64,000 nt of DNA from Pelecanus crispus (GCF_030463565.1 NC_134653.1:32239150-32303149); one strand, 5' to 3'. Counted from the first letter of the stretch, positions 13,504 to 25,100 are shown. Program-made: numbers and translations. The notes: generated by a model from the sequence alone, not told the origin.

Positions 13504-13612
13504 CCAGCCCCGCTCCGGCTCCGGCTCGGCCGCTTCCCGGCAGCCCTCGAGGGAGCCTGAGGGCGGGCGGGCGTCGTGCCCCAGAGGCCGCTTCCCGCCG
13601 CCACTGTGGTGA

Positions 13613-13626
13613 GGGGGGGGGGGGGG
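13613..13626. repeat. poly-G tract (14 G)
   Basis: An uninterrupted run of about 14 G lies in the ORAI1 CpG island. Its exact length is prone to sequencing error. Confidence 0.85.
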
Positions 13627-13950
13627 CTGCGCGCTGAGGGGGGCGCGGCCTCCTCGCTGCCGCCCGCCGGGAGCCGGGAGCCGGGCCTGCCCCTGCCCCT
13701 GAGGGCCGCGCGGCCCCGCCGCCCCCCTCGGCGGCTCCGCGGAGGGCGAGCCCCCGCCGCAAGGCCCGGCTGGAGCCCGGGGCGCGGCCTCCGGGTGGCT
13801 GCGGCGGCAGCGGGGCGGGTGAGCGGTCTCAGGCCGGAGCGTAGCTGACGGGAATCGGTAGCTTCGCCGCCGGTTTCGTACAGCCCTGCCCGGCGGGGGG
13901 TGCCCCGCCGCGCACAGCCGCCCCCTCCGCAGGGCAGGAAGGGGTGCGGG

Positions 13951-16900
13951 GTGTCCCCCTCCCATCCCCGCTCCTCGCTGCCTTCCCTCGAAACACAACC
14001 ACAAAGCCATTTCTCAACTACTTCCTTCTTTAGCCTCCCCTCCTAAAAAGCTAATTTAAGCTAATCATTTAATCTATAGCTGTCCTGTGGAGGTGCTGGA
14101 GCGTGTCCAGAGAAGGGCAGCGGAGCTGGGGAAGGGTCTGGAGCACAGGGCTGGTGGGGAGCGGCTGAGGGAGCTGGGGGTGTTCAGCCTGGAGAAGAGG
14201 AGGCTGAGGGGAGACCTGATCGCTCTACAACTGCCTGACAGGAGGGTGTAGTCAGGTGGGTGTTGGGCTCCTCTCCCAAGTAACAAGCGATAGGATGAGA
14301 GGAAATGGGCTCAAGCTGCGCCAGGGGAGGTTTAGATTGGATATTAGGAAAAATTTCTTCACAGAAAGGGTGGTCAAGCATTGGAACAGGCTGCCCAGAC
14401 AGGTGGTGGAGTCACCATCCCTGGGAGTGTTCAAAAAACAGGTAGACATGGCACTCTGGGACATGGTTTAGTCTAGTCTACCCTTAACTGGTTTAGTGGT
14501 GGACTTGCTAATGTTAGGTTAATGGTTGGACTGGATGATCTTAAAGGTCTTTTCCAACCTAAATGATTCTATGATTCTAAACCAGTCTGACCACCCACCC
14601 TCACTACCAATTAAAATTGATACACCTAACCGTTTGTCACATAGTTAAGGTTTTCATAAGCATTTTGTACGCCCAGAGCTCCTGATAAACTCGTTTTTTA
14701 TCAGTAAGCAGTTGATAAAGTTGATTAAGCAGAACATTTCAGCAGATACATATGCCAGTGTTGAAAGATTTTTTTATTACCGCATTCATGCAAACCCTTA
14801 AAACCATAATTTTTTTTTTTCTGTGTTTTACAGAGGGGGAAAAATGAGGCATAGAGCAGAACTTCATAGCAAATACATGGCACAGTTATGAAGATGATTT
14901 CTGAAAAGGTGAGCCTTAATACAGTGCTTGTGCCACATCAGACTTGTGGGTCTGGAGAATTAAGGGATGTGTAAGAAACAAACCTGTTGCTATCGATTTC
15001 TAGTAAGAAAAATACCGTTTTAATAATAGAAATAATACTGGACAAGGATACTTTTACTATTTACAGGCGCATGGGTGGTCACGTACAAGCCGAATCACTG
15101 CAATGCTACTTCCATCAGAAATCAAAAGCATTGGTGATTTTCTATTGCATTGAAATTTTCCACCTTATTTACAAGTAGGAAAAATGCGGCACATTGTCTT
15201 CAACATTTTTGCTTTGTTCTTCTCTTCACACCTTTCTCTGATTTGCAAGGCCGTTCATTTACTTATGCACAGTAAAGGTGATGACAATCTATACCAACAT
15301 AGGTCACTTAATGCTTTCCATTTACATGGCATTCTTTTAAAAAAGACATAGTTGAAGCATCCAAGAAAAAAAATCTTAACGATTTGAAGTCTGAATTCAG
15401 AGGCATTCCCTGAAACTACCATTTCTTACCACGTAGATTTGATCGCATTCCCTTCTCAGGAAATAAACGTTAATCATCTTGTTATAAACAACTTTTGGCT
15501 AGATTTTTATCTACAGGGGCATTAAAACACCTCTGTAGAAGAATGAGTTTGACTTACAGTCTTTCCATGAAAGCCTTGCTGTTGTATAAATGACTCCATG
15601 GAGTGTTTGCCACCTTCTTTCTCTTTTATGGGTGACAGTACTACTGTACAGGATCCGTTTGAGTGAAAGTCCAGCAAAAGTCAGCATTATAAAATACTAT
15701 CTTTGTTCAGTGTGCTTTAATTCTTAAAAAAAACCCCAGAAGACCTCATCACCACAATCAGCATTTTCTGTGTCTCCCACTGGTGCCGTAGGCTAAGTCT
15801 GAGCACCGCATTGCAAAGCAATGAGTAACAACCATATTGTGATTGCATTACCACATTTGACTTGGGAGAAATGGTAACCATCAAAACCCAGTAATATAGA
15901 ATTTCCTCTGCATCTCAAGCAAACATTTAAGTCTCTGTCATTTAGCTTCTGTGGAATCATACATTTAAAAATAGTTTGCACGGCTGCTCATAAGCTATGA
16001 AAAATGTTTATGTACATGTACATAACCAAGATTGATTGTTGACTGTTTCTTCTCGTTTCTACGCAAAATTACGGTTGAACTGTAACATCATGGGTGAGTA
16101 CTACTGCACAAATAATAGCTAGGTCTTGACCTGTTCCCTAAAATCAGATTTCTCTTAAAAAAAAAAAAAAAAACAACCTGCAAGAGACATACAGCTGAGA
16201 AGGACTTCCAGTGTCTTTCTAAATAATTGTATTAAAATAGACTCTTTGAACTCACTTTTTCTCTTCTTCTATCACTCCTATTCCTGCTTATCAGGAAGGG
16301 CTTTGAAAGATATAACAGTATTACACACTGATGTACTGTTGAGTTCATATTCCATTCAAGGAAACAGTATGGAAAAGCACCTACCAAATCCGTAAAGAAA
16401 TGTCATCTCATCCCATCCACTTTTCCAAACCAAACCCATTTGTAATTTTAAGCTTCCAAGCCCCAGCATTGTAGCTTTGAAATAAGCATCATTTCCTTTC
16501 CTGTCAGAAATGAAAAATCGGTTTGTTAAATAGGAAAACATAAATTAAGGACCAAGCCGTCTTCTGCAACTGAAACATTAGGACTGTAGCAGTGTACCCT
16601 CTTTCCCCTTTATGTTCCATTTTACAGCTCCATTCTGAGGTACAAACTAAACAGGATAAATTCTTTTATTTCCAACTCTAATTACTCATTATTGCACACC
16701 TCTGTACTGCCACTCTAGAGTTAGCTGAAACAAAAGAGTCAGTCATGCTTAATTAACTCTTAGAAATGCTTCAGGGAGTTCTTCCGAAATCACGCTGGAG
16801 TTCAAAGCTGTGGTTTGATGTTACCTCTGATCAGTGCAATTGCAGAAGGCCACCAAAAGGGTGTAGTCCTGCACTCTTCCTTCATCTCACCCCCCTCTCC

Positions 16901-19900
16901 TCTCCATCCTGTAGATTACACCCATCAAATGACTACAGAGCTTCAGTGAATTGACCTAGTGAAAAAAAAAAAAAAAATTTCTTCATGGGTGAGTTTTCTG
17001 CTGGATCAGGTCACTGAACTGACTTACCCTGTGGCTGCATGAACACTAGACCTAATGCGGGAGAAATGAGGGACATACAGGGAAGAGAAAGGGAACTGGC
17101 TCTTTCAGCAGCAGGCTGTTATTACCCCTAATTAGAGGTAATGTCAGCCCATTCTCTGGATCATTTATGCATGAACACAATCGGAGCAGGTGGCAGAAGT
17201 CCAAGTTTCTTTCCAGAAAGCCCTGAGAAATCTGTACGCTGTCACAAGGATACTCATAATTTTTTTTTCTGCTAAAAATGTACTTCTGTATTTTCTGTAG
17301 GAGGACTGAATAAGAATAGGTTCGCTGAGTACCATATGATTAATGTGATACGGTACTGAGCATGCAAAGGTGCTACCCTCTGCATAGCAGTTTTTCTTAA
17401 ACATATTTCCAGCTTCACATGCAAATCGTCACTTCCATTTGTTCCTGTTATTGTACCAAAACCAAATCGGGTTACCACAAAATGGAAATTATGTTAGATC
17501 CGCATTAAAAACAACACATTAGAAGTAGCAGTTGCAAAAGGCAAATAAACGTTTGTCAGCAGTCTCAAGCAGCACGGAGGTTAAGGAAAGCATCTCTGCA
17601 AATCTCATCGAAAGTAGAGCTTAAAGTTTAGTTGGTGGAATTTCTGCAGAGGAAAGATTTTGATCCATCATGCCTAGAAAAAACTTATAATAATTTTTAG
17701 CTTCCTTCATAAAACAATTAAATGGTTGAATATCCTGTCTTCCATCTTAACCCAAGGTAATGTATGGAACAGTAGGTCTTACGTGATGAAAGATACTTTA
17801 AAAAATGTTTAAAAGATTATTTCAGTCCATTCTGTCCAATGGGAAATAACTATGTATGAAAGCTCAGCAGAGGTGAAATTAACCCATTTCTTCATACGGC
17901 CTTCCCAAGCACAGCACTAAAGTTCTTATCTTAGCATGAGCCCTGAAGTACAAGTTTAATTAAATGACAGCTCCTAGTTTCAAGCTAACAAGGTCAGGAT
18001 CCAGCACATCGTCATGATTAGATCTTAAATAATTTAAGTTACATTAACATCTAGCAGAAGTTGTTTTTTTTTAAATACAGTTCAGACTAGGCCCTTTCTC
18101 AGTAATTACTGCTCCCTTTTGACAGTATTAATACATGAAGTGTTTTTTCCCCCGTATTTTTGACTGTGAAGAGGCAGCACAGCCTGGCAGGGCCCAGCTC
18201 CGAGCACTGCTGGAAACCTGCAGCATGACCTGCTCAGAGGGGAAACGAGCCCTAACCCTCATCTGCCAGCACCTAACCTGTGTCCTAAAGCACGTGGGTT
18301 TAATATTGCTTCTAAATTTTTTTTATCCTATCTAATGCAGCTGTGGATATTCTCATCATCCACATCCTATTCCCCCCCCCCTTTTTTTTTTCCAATTCTT
18401 TTGAGACAGATTTTTTGTTAATAATACACAGATTACAATATTATTTCAATTAGTTCGATAAGAATAATTTCTGTCTTAAAACAAGGTTAAAAATGTGTTT
18501 TCTATTTTTGGAGATCCATAGATTAAAATTGTGATATTTCTGAAAAATACTTACTTCCATACTTGAATATTGTGCTCTGGTGTTTCTAGATGCATGTGAT
18601 TAATAGTCTTTGGTGGGTTTGCTTGATACACCAAGAGTCTCAGATTGTTCACATAAAAAAAAAAAATTTAGAAAAATTAGTTGATCTGCTTTTATGTCTC
18701 TGTTCTGTCTTTTTTGGTGGACTTTTGTAGAATGGATGGATGATGTGTTTTTGGTCTGATGATTCTCTAGTAACATCCATTTATCTTGCACAAGTACCCT
18801 GGCCTCAATCCTACAGATGTACACATGCGTTTAATTTTAAGATTGAGTAATCTTGGCTGGAAGGTCAACACACGCATACATCTTCTCAGGATTATGGATT
18901 AATAATGCACTTGCTATAATAGACATCTGGAATCCACACTTCAATATGTAGCCTATACAACACTTCTATATGATAATAAAGTTCAATCATCTGCAAATAG
19001 AGAGATGTTAGAGAAAGCTTACATGATTTTTCAAGATTCTGCAAACAGTTACTGGCAGATGCAGAAGCTCACTGCCTTAAATCCTAAATTAGAACCCCGT
19101 CCTCTCCTGCCTTTTTCCACATGTCACGATTCATTAAATACGGATCTTTCCAAAAAGATGACCCGCGAGGCTCACAAAGTTTAGTTTTAATGTGTTTTTA
19201 TCTTTTGCATACTATTGAATACATTTCATACAGTACCTAGAACACAATTGGTTAGGTACACAAAGGGTAACTGGGTGCTGCGTGAATATGTTTCTGCTGG
19301 TAGAAGCAGGCAGGAATAGTAAAGAAAAATGCCCTATTTTAAGAAACGTTTCGGTCTCAGTTTAACTGATCTGAGAATTAAAGCTACGGAAAGACAGTTT
19401 GAAATTTACTTCTGAGATTTGTACTGGTTAGATCAGAGCACTCCCCGTTTTCGCTGGTCCAGGAGAGGCAACAATGAACAAGTACCATACTGAAGGTAGA
19501 AACACATTTATTCTCAACGTCCGTCTCAAAAAATTGCAGAAAGCAAACCAGAAGAGCACTGCCAAAGCCATCAGCCCCCGACCCTGGGTTTAGGTACGCT
19601 TTGATGTTCCCTTTCTTGGGGGGGTGCGGAGGGGAGGTAAGGGATGTCACTTCAGAGAGGAGCCAGGCTTTGGAACCCGGAGGCTGTTCAAAACCTGCAC
19701 TCTGACCCTGCTATTGCAATCAGATGGTCCCAAGATTGGCTCAGCATCAATTCAGAGTAGATGCGGTGTTCTAGAAATGAGACCCTCTGACAGTCTTAGG
19801 AACCCGCAGGATCTGTATACTTCAGATTTTGTCTATCAGCAGCTACTTTATGGAATTTTTACCTACTTTTCCATGCGATTTCTACCTACCTGTTGTACAT

Positions 19901-20200
19901 GCGTATTACAAAGGCAATTTTGCTGTATTTAACACCGAGTAAGAAACTCTAGGTATGGGAACCTGTTCTCACCAGGCAAATGGAGGTGCAAATTTTGGGG
20001 CATTTTAGGCGCCAGCCCGTGTTCGCTTTCGGCAAGGGCCACCTTTGCCCAACAACTCGCTGCACACGTGGTAGAGCAACGCAGCCAAGCCCAGCGTATG
20101 TAAAACAGGGGGCTTAACTCCACGCAACCACTTAACCGCCGAGTCCGCGTTTTAGAAGATTATTTTCCAGCGTTTGCTACGTTAATTCGCCACTCTTCGG
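13951..20200. other. ORAI1-KDM2B intergenic interval
   Basis: This lies between the two divergent genes. Apart from the CR1 copy at 14.09-14.58 kb it is AT-rich, with A/T homopolymers near 14811, 16158 and 16961, and a C-run followed by a T-run near 18372-18391. I looked for a first exon of the longer mammalian KDM2B N-terminus (MAGPQ form) and did not see one. No open frame here has recognisable homology. Confidence 0.7.
14090..14578 (+). mobile_element. CR1 LINE, 5'-truncated copy with intact 3' end
   Basis: The copy starts with the characteristic GTGCTGGAGCGTGTCCAGAG motif and continues through the C-terminal part of the CR1 reverse transcriptase ORF and the 3' UTR. One frame, around 14294-14471, reads [16 protein letters not shown]...[21 protein letters not shown], which is typical of CR1 ORF2. 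It ends in the tandem octamer ATGATTCTATGATTCT at about 14564-14578. The good preservation suggests a fairly young avian subfamily. It is a dead copy because the endonuclease and most of the reverse transcriptase are missing. It lies about 150 bases outside the ORAI1 CpG island. Confidence 0.95.
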
Positions 20201-20219
20201 GGGAGCCCTCCAGAAACTG

Positions 20220-20670
20220 CGCCCGGGTTTAAAACCTGATTGCTGGCCAGCCGGCGCTGAACCCAACCCCCCCCCGCGTGTAAAACCGCTTAAGTTTTAG
20301 GGCACGTCCGGGTGGGTCGCGGCTGGCACCCCCGCAGGGACGCTCCGCGCCGTCCTGGTGCCCCCCCCCCCCCCCGGCGCTCAGCGCCTGCGTGCCGCGC
20401 CCCCCGCGCACTCGTGACCCAACACCGCCACGGCGGGGCCGGCGCCCGGGACCGCGCCGCTGCCCACGGCCACCCCCGGGGGCAGCCCACGCCCCCCCCC
20501 CGGCCCCGCCGCTGGTTACGGGCCGGGCACTGCGACGCCTGCGCCCCCGCTGCCCAGGCAGTGCCTGCAAACGGGGCCTTAGGACTTTGCAAAACGCATC
20601 GCCGCCGCCGCCCCCCCCCCCCTCCCCTTCCCTCCTCCTCTTCCCCCCCACCCCCCCCCCCAAAAAAAAA
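20220..20670. promoter_or_regulatory. KDM2B: CpG island upstream of KDM2B coding exon 1
   Basis: This GC- and CpG-rich block contains C-runs (15 C at 20361-20375, more near 20651-20661) and ends about 130 bases before the KDM2B start codon. It is the likely promoter or 5' UTR region of KDM2B. I see no TATA box, as expected of a CpG-island promoter. Long frames on both strands (20229-20785) result from composition. Confidence 0.65.
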
Positions 20671-20802
20671 AAAAGTGCTGGTGCAAAATTGCAAAACTTT
20701 AGAGAGACCTGGATGGCTTTTGTTTTTCCTCCTCCCCATTTGGGCCAAAAAAAATGCAGGAGAGGAACTGTTGACAGTTAAGTGATGAAACTCTCCAAAA
20801 AA

Positions 20803-20835
20803 ATGGAGGCAGAGACAGACTCTGGAAGAAGATTG
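20803..20835 (+). CDS. KDM2B: KDM2B coding exon 1 (MEAE first exon)
   Basis: This exon encodes 11 residues, MEAETDSGRRL, and ends at a GT donor (GTGTGT) at 20836. It matches, with one change that I can recall, the N-terminus of the KDM2B isoform starting MEAEKDSGRRL. It joins exon 2 in phase 0. The ATG at 20803 has a strong context, with A at -3 and G at +4. An in-frame ATG lies 18 bases upstream at 20785 and would add MKLSKK; an in-frame TAA stands at 20779-20781. I keep 20803 by homology, but 20785 is met first by scanning ribosomes. Confidence 0.85.
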
Positions 20836-22025
20836 GTGTGTAGCTGGCTTCTGTCTATTTCCTATTCGTGCCTTTTAATTGATTTTGCTTAATTGTTTGC
20901 AAAGGGAGAAATGCATGTAAAACCTAGGCGGCAGAGCGACTTACTTTGCAGGAGAGCAGCTTAGGCACTGGGGAAGGGGGTGGAATTTAACCGAGGGGAA
21001 GGAGAGGGTGGGACGCTAATATAATTTTTTTTTTTTTTTTCTTCCTCTCTTGTGGGTTCAGGGTTTGTGCCGATGCACCGCGCGTGTGTGTAGGGCTGGC
21101 TGCCGGGGCGGATTTGCAGGGAGAGATGTGCCGGGAGAGGGGCAGAGCCGCCGGAGGCAGCCGGTGCACCGGGTACCCCCCCCCCCCCCGCCCCGGGGCA
21201 CCTACCTTCATGCGGGGCCCCTGCTCCGTGCCCGCCGCAACTTCCCCAGAGGAGCAGCACCGGGCCTTCCTGGGCCCCCCCCCGCATTTATTTCACCCGT
21301 TGCTGCCCCTCGCCCGCGGACCCCCCTGGCTTTGGGCGCCGTGGGCAGCGCGCAGGCTCCGGCCGCGGCGGAGCAGCGGGGGGGGGGGGGGGGGGGCTGC
21401 GCATCCATCGCGGCGTTACATAAAGCGATCTGGTTTTTAAATCGCGGCTTCCGGTGTGGCTATGGAAACACTCGGATTATGTAAATACCGAAACCTGGAT
21501 GCTGTGCATCAGATTAAAGGATTCGCTTCCCCCCCCCCCCCCCCCCTTTCCTTTCCCCGGGGAATTCTCTTGTATTCACGTGCAAAAATAATAACGATAA
21601 TAAAAATGATCCGGTTGCTACCGAGCGCTGGCCGCCGTTCCCGGTGTTTTACGGGATTGCAAAGCACATCGGTGCTGTAGCCTGTGAATTTTCGGCGAGT
21701 CGCGCCTGTCTCCTGCTCGCCTCCAAACGCCAGCTTCTGCAGAGCAGCCCAAGTTTTAGTTTTCCTGCAGCCAAACACCTGTTCGTCTTGTCTAGTTCCG
21801 TGTCACGGGATGGAAAAGGTTGTGCATGCAGCTGTGTTGTGGCTTGTTTGGGCTCAGGTTTTGCTCATTTTGTGTCTTGCCGTCTTCATTATTTCCACCC
21901 CCCGAATCTGTTTATCAAATCGTCGCGCACGATCCATGGGCTCTCCTCCCCACCGACCCCGATTTTTTTTTTTTTTAATCCCCCAGACAATGTGGGTGTT
22001 TGTTTTGTTTTGTTTTGTTTTCTAG
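20836..22025 (+). other. KDM2B: KDM2B intron 1
   Basis: This 1.2 kb intron begins AT-rich and then enters the second CpG island. It has long C- and G-runs: near 21178-21190, G19 at 21378-21396, and C18 at 21529-21546. It ends in a TTTTG repeat that forms the polypyrimidine tract of the exon 2 acceptor. Confidence 0.8.
21999..22020. repeat. (TTTTG)n pentanucleotide repeat
   Basis: About four tandem TTTTG units immediately precede the TTTTCTAG acceptor of KDM2B exon 2. The repeat therefore serves as most of the polypyrimidine tract. Confidence 0.9.
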
Positions 22026-22170
22026 CGATCTATTGGCAGGCGGCGATACGATGAGAACGAGGACCTCTCGGACGTGGAGGAAATTGTCAGCATCAGGAGT
22101 TTCAATTTGGAAGAGAAATTAAAGAGTAAAATGTATCACGGGGATTTCGTGCATGCCATGGACGGGAAAG
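22026..22170 (+). CDS. KDM2B: KDM2B coding exon 2
   Basis: This exon has 145 bases (phase 0 in, phase 1 out), residues 12-59 of the MEAE form. It encodes [20 protein letters not shown], then [21 protein letters not shown] and VHAMDGK. The acidic [13 protein letters not shown] stretch and SFNLEEKL are diagnostic of KDM2B; KDM2A reads differently here. The acceptor TTTTCTAG ends at 22025. The donor is GTAACG at 22171, followed directly by long G-runs. KDM2B demethylates H3K36me2 (and reportedly H3K4me3) and recruits the variant PRC1.1 complex to CpG islands. This N-terminal segment precedes the JmjC domain. Confidence 0.97.
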
Positions 22171-25100
22171 GTAACGCCGGGGGGGCCGGGGGGGGCCGGC
22201 TGCCCGGCCGGGCTCGCTCCGCTCCCGGAGCCTCCACGTGTAGCTCCGCGCCTGGCTTCGTATTTCGCGCCCGCGTCCCCTGCCCGGGGATCCGGTGACG
22301 CCGCCGGGCCGAGCAGGGGGGAGGCGGCGGGGGGTGGGGGGTGGCTGCGGCAGCAGGGCCCTGCAGCCCGCACCGCCCCGGGGGGGCTGCCCGGTTCCCC
22401 CCCCCCCGCACCCCGAGGGCGGCTTTTGCCCCGACGCGGTGCTTGGGGAGGCGGCGTGGTGATAAATGGCAGCGCCTTGGCCCCCACACCCCCCCCCCCA
22501 GCGTGCTCCGCTGCCGTGGCCCCAGCGCAGCGCCGAGAGGTTCGGGAATTAGGTCCTGGCAAAGGAGAGGCAGAAACCCCCGCCCCCACTTTGCCGGAGG
22601 TGATTCCTGCTCCCCTGCCACCCCCCCCTGCAATCCAGGACCCCTCTTGCAAAAGGATGCACTGGATGAGCCCGTTCGCCAGGGTCGGAGACTTTTAAAG
22701 TCAATAACTTCTTTGTGTTTATATCGTATATTAAATTACAGCGCTCCCCTCCCCGTAGTTATCTGGTTTGCTCAGGTGACTTAAATTACGGAGTGGGAAG
22801 CAAAGCCAGACAGCCCAGCTGAGCAGCACGGGTGCCTGGCAGGAAGGGAAATGGGGGAGCTTTGCCCGGGAATCGGACGGGCCCCGGGGGGGGTTTGCAA
22901 GTCACCTTGATTTACTGCAGCGTTCTTGAAACGGCTCCTGAATCCCGGCTGGCGGTCGCCACAAGCCGGCCTGGCTGAGGACTCCCTGTCCGAGCCGGCT
23001 TTCTTAGGAAAGAGGAGTTTGGGCTATAATCCTCCTGAAATGGGTACCGCTACGAAGCCACTAATCTCGTTTAGGAAATGTCCTTTTCTCCCCTAGGCTT
23101 AGTTTTGCATGAGCGTTTTAAGCTCCTTTTAGAAAAGTTAATGTGGTGGAGAAATGAAATACCTATCTTATTTAGGAAGGTGTTTGTTTAGGAGATAAGC
23201 TCAACCCTGACCCCTCTTCCTCCAAACAAAACGCAAACACCTATTTTTTTAGCTGGAAAATGTTAATTAATTTTCCAGAAAATGATTGCATTCTACCCTC
23301 ATCTTCCAAATACTCCAGTGGTTGCCATTGCTACACGCTAACTATAATACAATCCACAGCTTCCCTAGCTCAGCAGCTCTAAAATCTTTGGGTAGCTTTC
23401 TCCTTTCTAGGGAACTTTAAAATAAATGAGTGTCTTTTGTTATTTTGTTGTGGTCTGTGTCTGCTTTGTTCAACCCCACAAGGGATTTAAATGCTTTGTT
23501 GGGGCATTACGAAGAAAGGGTCTGCCTTCCTATTTGCTCTGTTTTTATATTTTACTGTTGGTTTATTTTTTCTATAAACCCAAGAGTTGAATTAAATCTA
23601 GGCAGAACAATGACAGTGGTTAGTGAGAATAAAAAAGCCAGTTTATATGAACAGATGGAACTGGTTGAGTGATATATTTATTTATTTTTATTTCCCCATG
23701 TCCTTGTTTTTATTTTAAATGATAACTTTTCTTTGATTTTTTTCTTTCCTTTTTGCTAGGAATGTGGGTTGGAGGCTTTCCTTGAGGTGCTGCAAGGCAG
23801 TGGTGTGATTTTTGGCTTGAATGCAGTTTGTCGTAGCTACTTGTTCTCTAGTCTGCTAGGTTATAGATCTGCCCCTGCTGCTCTGACCGATACTATTCTT
23901 GATGTTTGTTGACTTTCTGTCTTGGATGAGAGTATCCTTAAAACAAACAAACTGTGGTTTATTTATTTGCTTACCTAAAGCTAGAACAGTTTTAATGGGA
24001 ATGCCTATGAGAAATGAAGATTTCTCTAGTACAGAAATATTTATTTGGTAAACATAGTTAATTGGACTATTCATTACACTTATTTTGAGACTAGTAGCAA
24101 TAAAGTTTCTGTAATTTTAATGGTTTTGTAAATGGGTAATTACTGTGCTCTGATTTGGTAACTTTAAGTGGGAGTATTATATCCCTACTTGTCCTAATTA
24201 CTAACTGAATACAGCAAGGAAAAAGTTGCAAAAATAGAGGGTAATACATCTGCAGGCAGGGGAGCTTAGCCTCCGTTTCCCCTATTTCTTTCAGTATGGG
24301 TTTTTATAGCAGAGAAGCATCACCGATAGAAGCTCAAGCCTGAGGTTCTCATGCTCTCCCAGGAAGCACATACATTGCTGGCTGAATCTTGGAGAAGTTA
24401 AACAACTTGTGTGTACCTGAATATAATACATAAAGCGTATAGTGTATTTGGCAGCATGTAGGGTATTTTGTAGTGCTGAAGAGTCAAACAGTGTTTTCCC
24501 GTTCAAGGTAGTGTATGGATGCTATATAAAAGTCTTTTTTTTCCTGTAAGAAAGGGGGAATAGCAGAACCATAGAAACAGTACGTGGCCACTGCAGGAAT
24601 TCCTCTTTTCTCGGTGGCAGAAGGCTCCAGGGTTTTGTAGGCACAGCTCACCCAAATCGCTGCCTTGTAACTTTCTCTCTAATCCCCAAATCACTGCTAT
24701 TGTATCAGACCATTGCATAAAGAAATCCCCAGGAAAGGCCAGTTTTGTGTAATCCTCAGAGTGAAGCAACAAGGTGATACCAGTCAGTATTAACATGACA
24801 AACTTATGTTTAATTTTCTGTTTGCTTGTTATACTGTCACCCCCACACAAAAACTATTCCTTTTTCACCATCTCCCTGAGTGCCAGGAGCTGTATAAGAT
24901 TTGTGTCTATCAGCTCCTGCAGTTATGTTTCTGATTAATTAAAAAACAAAAAACTACTATGTTGAAAGTAATAGTAACCCTCATATAAAAAGAAAATGAT
25001 GTGTTCACAGAATCAGGGCTTTCTGCTATTCTCAGATAATGCCCACAAGAAAACATGTTTTTTTCCTGAGTAGAAATGTTTAGCTTAAAATATATAAACT

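Larger units (their letters stand above)
12750..13950. promoter_or_regulatory. ORAI1: CpG island over ORAI1 exon 1 and promoter
   Basis: The segment is very GC-rich with dense CpG and contrasts sharply with the AT-rich intron and intergenic DNA on both sides. It contains ORAI1 exon 1 and the sequence upstream of it on the minus strand. The many long overlapping open frames on both strands here come from the base composition and are not genes. ORAI1 transcription presumably starts upstream of 13272 on the minus strand; the exact start site cannot be read from sequence. Confidence 0.85.
21050..22690. promoter_or_regulatory. KDM2B: CpG island spanning KDM2B exon 2
   Basis: A second CpG-rich block runs from intron 1 through exon 2 into intron 2, and is interrupted by an AT-richer patch around 21.55-22.0 kb. 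With the 20.2-20.7 kb island it brackets the start of KDM2B. It may hold alternative transcription starts. The boundaries are by eye. Confidence 0.65.

Noticed and set aside
12722-13762. Open frames of 266-346 codons on both strands in the ORAI1 CpG island
   Set aside because: They overlap each other in several frames, consist of A/P/R/G-rich low-complexity residues, and follow from GC-rich DNA lacking stops. Only the 38-codon ORAI1 exon in this region has homology.
20229-22784. Long open frames in the KDM2B 5' CpG islands
   Set aside because: These are G/P/R-rich chance frames. Only exons 1 and 2 of KDM2B match a known protein and have proper splice sites.
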